The position numbers were made by a program, and so were the translations under genes. Source: an uncultured Eremococcus sp. (GTDB lineage Bacteria > Bacillota > Bacilli > Lactobacillales > Aerococcaceae). Taken from it: a DNA stretch of 64,000 nt. Shown in pieces: positions 61,080 through 64,000 of the stretch. Numbering within the stretch: position 1 is the first letter of the stretch; the number at the start of each line of letters is the position of its first letter. The DNA lies in assembly GCA_943914835.1 (NCBI GenBank), contig CALUDO010000001.1:185515-249514 (forward strand). Direction: 5' to 3'. The notes beneath the pieces were generated by a model that saw only the letters and a list, made by a program, of their open reading frames with translations, did no database searches and had not been told where the DNA came from.

Positions 61080-61829
61080 ATGACTTCAGTTTTAAAACGA
61101 AATATATTCATTACTCTAGGCTTAGCCTTGGTAATGATTCTGGTTGAAGTATTTCTTCATATTGAATATTTAATATTTTTTGCGGTGGGACTCTTATTGA
61201 TGGTTCTTTCTCTATTTTTGCATCCTAAGTCCGTTCGCTTTCTTGTTTTAGGCATAGCTAGCTTTTGTACCCTAGTGGCACTTTTTGCGACAAGATCAGT
61301 ATGGCTGGCATTAATACTTGGACTTGTAATGATTCTAATTTTTAGAACGGATGAAGGCAATCAGCTCTTTCATTTGGATTCTGCTTATTTGAAACCTTTT
61401 GATAAGATGCCTTCTTATCATCCCATCCAAATCGTTGAGGACCAGATGGACCAAGTGGACCTCCTGCAGCAAGTCTCTATCCTTGAAACGGCAAATGAAA
61501 GTCAATTATTTCAGAGCTTGGATGATATCAATCTTGTTTATATAGGGGGGCACGATATCATTGACTTGGGCAAGGCTAAAATACCCAACCAAGAGACCAT
61601 AGTCATGGTTCGTAAGGTATTTGGAACTACACGAATCATCCTTCCTAAAGGACTGAGTTTCTCTATGAATATTTCCCTTATTAAAGGGGGGGTTCAGTTT
61701 GAAAGAGAAAAGTACCCCTTATTAAACGAGAATTTTCGCTGGCAAGGTCCCAATTACCAAAATGACCAACGCAAGGTGAAGTTAGTGGTTTCCCAAGCTT
61801 TTGGTAATGTAGAGGTGATTCTTATATGA
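61080..61829 (+). CDS. liaF: LiaF-like regulator of the LiaSR envelope-stress system
   Basis: 249 residues: four hydrophobic helices in the first 95 residues, then a soluble beta domain (LDDINLVYIGGHDIIDLGKAKI; FGTTRIILPKG; FGNVEVILI) of the LiaF/VraT C-terminal type. LiaF inhibits LiaS until cell-wall or membrane stress. GGGGGAGGG precedes ATG 61080; the end overlaps liaS (ATGA). Confidence 0.9.
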   Translation: MTSVLKRNIFITLGLALVMILVEVFLHIEYLIFFAVGLLLMVLSLFLHPKSVRFLVLGIASFCTLVALFATRSVWLALILGLVMILIFRTDEGNQLFHLDSAYLKPFDKMPSYHPIQIVEDQMDQVDLLQQVSILETANESQLFQSLDDINLVYIGGHDIIDLGKAKIPNQETIVMVRKVFGTTRIILPKGLSFSMNISLIKGGVQFEREKYPLLNENFRWQGPNYQNDQRKVKLVVSQAFGNVEVILI

Positions 61830-62914
61830 ATCTTCGTCTATGGTTCCGTTTATTTACCCATCAATTAATTTTACTTCTGGGGAGTCTTCTCTTTCTTGTA
61901 AGCTTGTTAGTGTTTGTAAAGGATAGGGTAGACCTTTTTAATCTTTTATCGCTTCAATATTTTGGCATTCCCATATGGTCTTATATTTTAGCATTTATCC
62001 TGGTAGTTTCTTTTGCCTATGCTAGTTTTTTAACCTTAAAACTAGGGCAGCCCTATGAGCGGTTAAAAGCTCAGCTTAATTGGCTTCTCTTAGATAAGTA
62101 TCGACAGGCTAAAGCTAGTCAATTGCAAGATAAGAATTGGTATCATAAGCAAGTGACTTTGAACCGAGAAGTGGACCAACTGGCCACTAAGTTACAACGC
62201 TTATCTTCAGACTTACAAGAATTCTCAGCAGCCCCGACCTTTGTTGGGGAAGATACTAAGGAAGAGTTGATAGAAGAAGAACGGTTGCGAATTGCTCGAG
62301 AACTGCATGATTCAGTTTCACAGGATCTCTTTGCAGCAACAATGCTAATTTCAGCACTTAAAGAAAGCCATAGTCAGCTAGCTTCCGATCAGTTAAAGCA
62401 ACAGATTCAGCGGATTGATCAGACCATTACCCGGGCACAAATTGAAATGCGGGCTCTCCTACTACATTTACGGCCGGTAGAATTGAAGGATAGGTCATTG
62501 AGTCAGGGACTCCAGCAAATTCTTCAAGAGCTTCAAGGGAAACTTCCCATGGAAGTGGTTTGGCGACTGGATGATCAAATTCGTTTGGAGTCAGGCGTTG
62601 AAGACCACTTATTCCGAATTGCTCAAGAGTCCATCTCCAATACCTTGCGTCATGCCCAGGCTCAAAAGTTAGAAGTCTACTTGAACCAAACGCCAGATAC
62701 CATAGATTTAGCCATTATTGACGATGGACGAGGATTTCAAATGGACCAGGTCAAGCAAGCTGGTAATTATGGATTAACAAATATTCAGGAAAGAGTCCAG
62801 AGTCTAGGAGGGGATTTGGCGATTCAGTCTCAACCCGGTCAAGGCACTCGCTTATTGATTCGTATACCAGTCATCAAAAGTCGTATGCATAGAAAAGGGG
62901 ACAATCATGATTAA
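61826..62914 (+). CDS. liaS: Sensor histidine kinase LiaS
   Basis: 362 residues. Two membrane helices (about 10-30 and 48-70) with almost no outer loop, the intramembrane-sensing type. A helical linker leads to the HisKA_3 domain with H161 in RIARELHDSVSQD and an HATPase domain with EDHLFRIAQESISNTLRHAQA, DDGRGF and GLTNIQERV. Signals to LiaR; probably detects envelope damage together with LiaF. Starts within the liaF stop and overlaps liaR by eight bases. Confidence 0.95.
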   Translation: MNLRLWFRLFTHQLILLLGSLLFLVSLLVFVKDRVDLFNLLSLQYFGIPIWSYILAFILVVSFAYASFLTLKLGQPYERLKAQLNWLLLDKYRQAKASQLQDKNWYHKQVTLNREVDQLATKLQRLSSDLQEFSAAPTFVGEDTKEELIEEERLRIARELHDSVSQDLFAATMLISALKESHSQLASDQLKQQIQRIDQTITRAQIEMRALLLHLRPVELKDRSLSQGLQQILQELQGKLPMEVVWRLDDQIRLESGVEDHLFRIAQESISNTLRHAQAQKLEVYLNQTPDTIDLAIIDDGRGFQMDQVKQAGNYGLTNIQERVQSLGGDLAIQSQPGQGTRLLIRIPVIKSRMHRKGDNHD

Positions 62915-63542
62915 AGTAATTCTTGTAGATGACCATGAAATGGTCCGTTTGGGAGTGTCTAGCTATTTAGATATTCAAGAAGATATTCAGCTTATTGGTG
63001 AAGCCAGTAATGGCTTGGAAGGATATAAGTTAGCCTTAGATTTAAGGCCAGATATCATTTTGATGGATCTGGTCATGGATGTGATGGATGGGATTGAAGC
63101 AACTCAACGCATTCTTGCTGAATGGCCTGAGGCGAAGATTATTATTGTCACCTCTTTCCTCGATGATGAAAAGGTATATCCAGCTATTGAAGCAGGAGCC
63201 AAGTCATATATCCTGAAAACCTCCTCGGCGCAAGAAATTGCCCAAGCAATTCGGCAAACTCAGGCTGGTGATCAGGTTCTGGGGCCTGAAGTCAATGATA
63301 AACTCTTGGCCAAGGATTTAGAGGATAAGGCGGGAGCTTTACATGATGATTTGACCCGGAGAGAAAGGGAAGTGCTGAATCTAATTGTTAAGGGTTATTC
63401 CAATCAGGAAATTGCTGATGCCCTTTACATTACCTTGAAAACAGTTAAGACACATGTTTCAAATATCCTTGCTAAACTAGAAGTTTCGGATAGAACCCAG
63501 GCCACCATATATGCCTACCAACACAAACTTGTTGAAGAATAG
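62907..63542 (+). CDS. liaR: Response regulator LiaR (NarL/FixJ family)
   Basis: 211 residues. Receiver domain with acidic D8-D9, phospho-acceptor D54 (IILMDLVMD), T of VTSF and K105-region ILKT; C-terminal LuxR-type helix-turn-helix (LTRREREVLNLIVKGYSNQEIAD; TVKTHVSNIL). Activates envelope-stress genes in relatives. AAAAGGGG precedes ATG 62907. Confidence 0.95.
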   Translation: MIKVILVDDHEMVRLGVSSYLDIQEDIQLIGEASNGLEGYKLALDLRPDIILMDLVMDVMDGIEATQRILAEWPEAKIIIVTSFLDDEKVYPAIEAGAKSYILKTSSAQEIAQAIRQTQAGDQVLGPEVNDKLLAKDLEDKAGALHDDLTRREREVLNLIVKGYSNQEIADALYITLKTVKTHVSNILAKLEVSDRTQATIYAYQHKLVEE

Positions 63543-63597
63543 ATGTCAAAACTCAAACACAGAATCGTAAGTAAATTTTGAAAGGAAGAGATTTTAC

Positions 63598-63918
63598 ATG
63601 CAATTAAAGGTTAGCAATCGAGCAATTCAATGGTTTGAAGAATCTGTTGGCATCCCAAGCGATGCTAAGAATCCAGGTATTCGCTTTAGAAGCAAAATTT
63701 ATGGTGATTCACCAGTATCAAAATCCTTTGCCTTAGCTATCGAAATATCTGAACCTAGGGACCCCCTAGTGACTTTTACGGCCGATTCGGGTCTCCTATT
63801 CTATATTGAGAAAAGCGATGAATGGTTCTTTAATCAGCATGACTTACTTGTTGACTATGATGAGGATTTGGATGAGCCGAAGTATATTTATTTGAAAGAT
63901 GGCCAGGCGATTAACTAG
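63598..63918 (+). CDS. HesB/IscA-like protein without cysteines
   Basis: 106 residues with the fold pattern of the HesB/YneR group (LKVSNRAIQWFEESVG; GIRFRSKIYG; a GLLFYIEKSDEWFF strand; YIYLKDG). The three cysteines that bind Fe-S in IscA proteins are absent; the protein has none. Such versions are common in Lactobacillales and have no known function. AAAGGAAG precedes ATG 63598. The remaining 82 bases of the window show nothing. Confidence 0.78.
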   Translation: MQLKVSNRAIQWFEESVGIPSDAKNPGIRFRSKIYGDSPVSKSFALAIEISEPRDPLVTFTADSGLLFYIEKSDEWFFNQHDLLVDYDEDLDEPKYIYLKDGQAIN

Positions 63919-64000
63919 TAAGATGACCGGTTTATTGAGATGAATTCATTAAAATCATGTATTATCCTAATTAATATAAGTATATTAACTAATTTTCAGC

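Overview
This 64 kb window is a low-GC Gram-positive chromosome segment made almost entirely of conserved housekeeping genes. Gene content and order fit the Lactobacillales: a murD-murG-divIB-ftsA-ftsZ-ylmG-ylmH-divIVA cell-division block, T-box controlled aminoacyl-tRNA synthetases, rplU-prp-rpmA with an N-terminally extended L27, iscS-DUF1831-mnmA, ireB-ruvX-yrzB-mltG and liaFSR. I lean towards an Aerococcaceae or Carnobacteriaceae relative, but the sequence alone does not settle the family. I see no phage, insertion sequence, tRNA, rRNA or CRISPR array.

Layout. 1-8.4 kb: end of murD, then the division cluster; ylmD, ylmE and sepF are absent from their usual place after ftsZ. 8.4-11.5 kb: T-box and ileS. 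11.5-13.9 kb (minus): telA and xpaC-like genes. 14.1-21.7 kb: Nudix hydrolase, a small membrane protein, mtnN, rpsD with its autoregulatory leader, ezrA, a cysteine desulfurase with thiI, and tpx. 21.9-26.7 kb: sirtuin, T-box/valS, radC, cold-shock gene. 27-30.9 kb: mreBCD and rplU-prp-rpmA. 31-37.6 kb is the least ordinary part: a secreted purple-acid-phosphatase-like enzyme behind four evenly spaced PhoP-box-like repeats, three poorly characterised exported or membrane proteins, a MATE exporter and an acetyltransferase; one membrane gene looks frameshifted. 37.6-43.3 kb: ackA, pyrR, a secreted C69 dipeptidase with a cre-like site, a cupin, small membrane proteins and a minus-strand 6S RNA. 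43.3-54.2 kb: rarA, yrvO-DUF1831-mnmA, a Na+/H+ antiporter-family protein, recD2, an acetyltransferase, a lipid-kinase-like gene and a Cof phosphatase. 54.2-64 kb: T-box/alaS, ireB-ruvX-yrzB, mltG, udk, greA, liaFSR and a cysteine-free HesB-like protein.

How it works together. Much of the window serves envelope growth and division: MurD/MurG precursor synthesis, the FtsA-FtsZ-DivIB-EzrA-DivIVA divisome, MreBCD, MltG and the LiaFSR envelope-stress sensor. A second theme is translation and its fidelity: three T-box synthetases, S4, L21/L27 and the protease that matures L27, YlmH, and two desulfurase-thiolase pairs for tRNA s4U and s2U.

The points I consider most worth following are a short motif pair shared by the cytosolic tails of DivIB and FtsA, an MreB with degenerate nucleotide-binding motifs, the PhoP-box array, the frameshifted membrane gene near 36.9 kb, and two very small membrane proteins. 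I did not find a clear undescribed multi-gene defence or mobile system.
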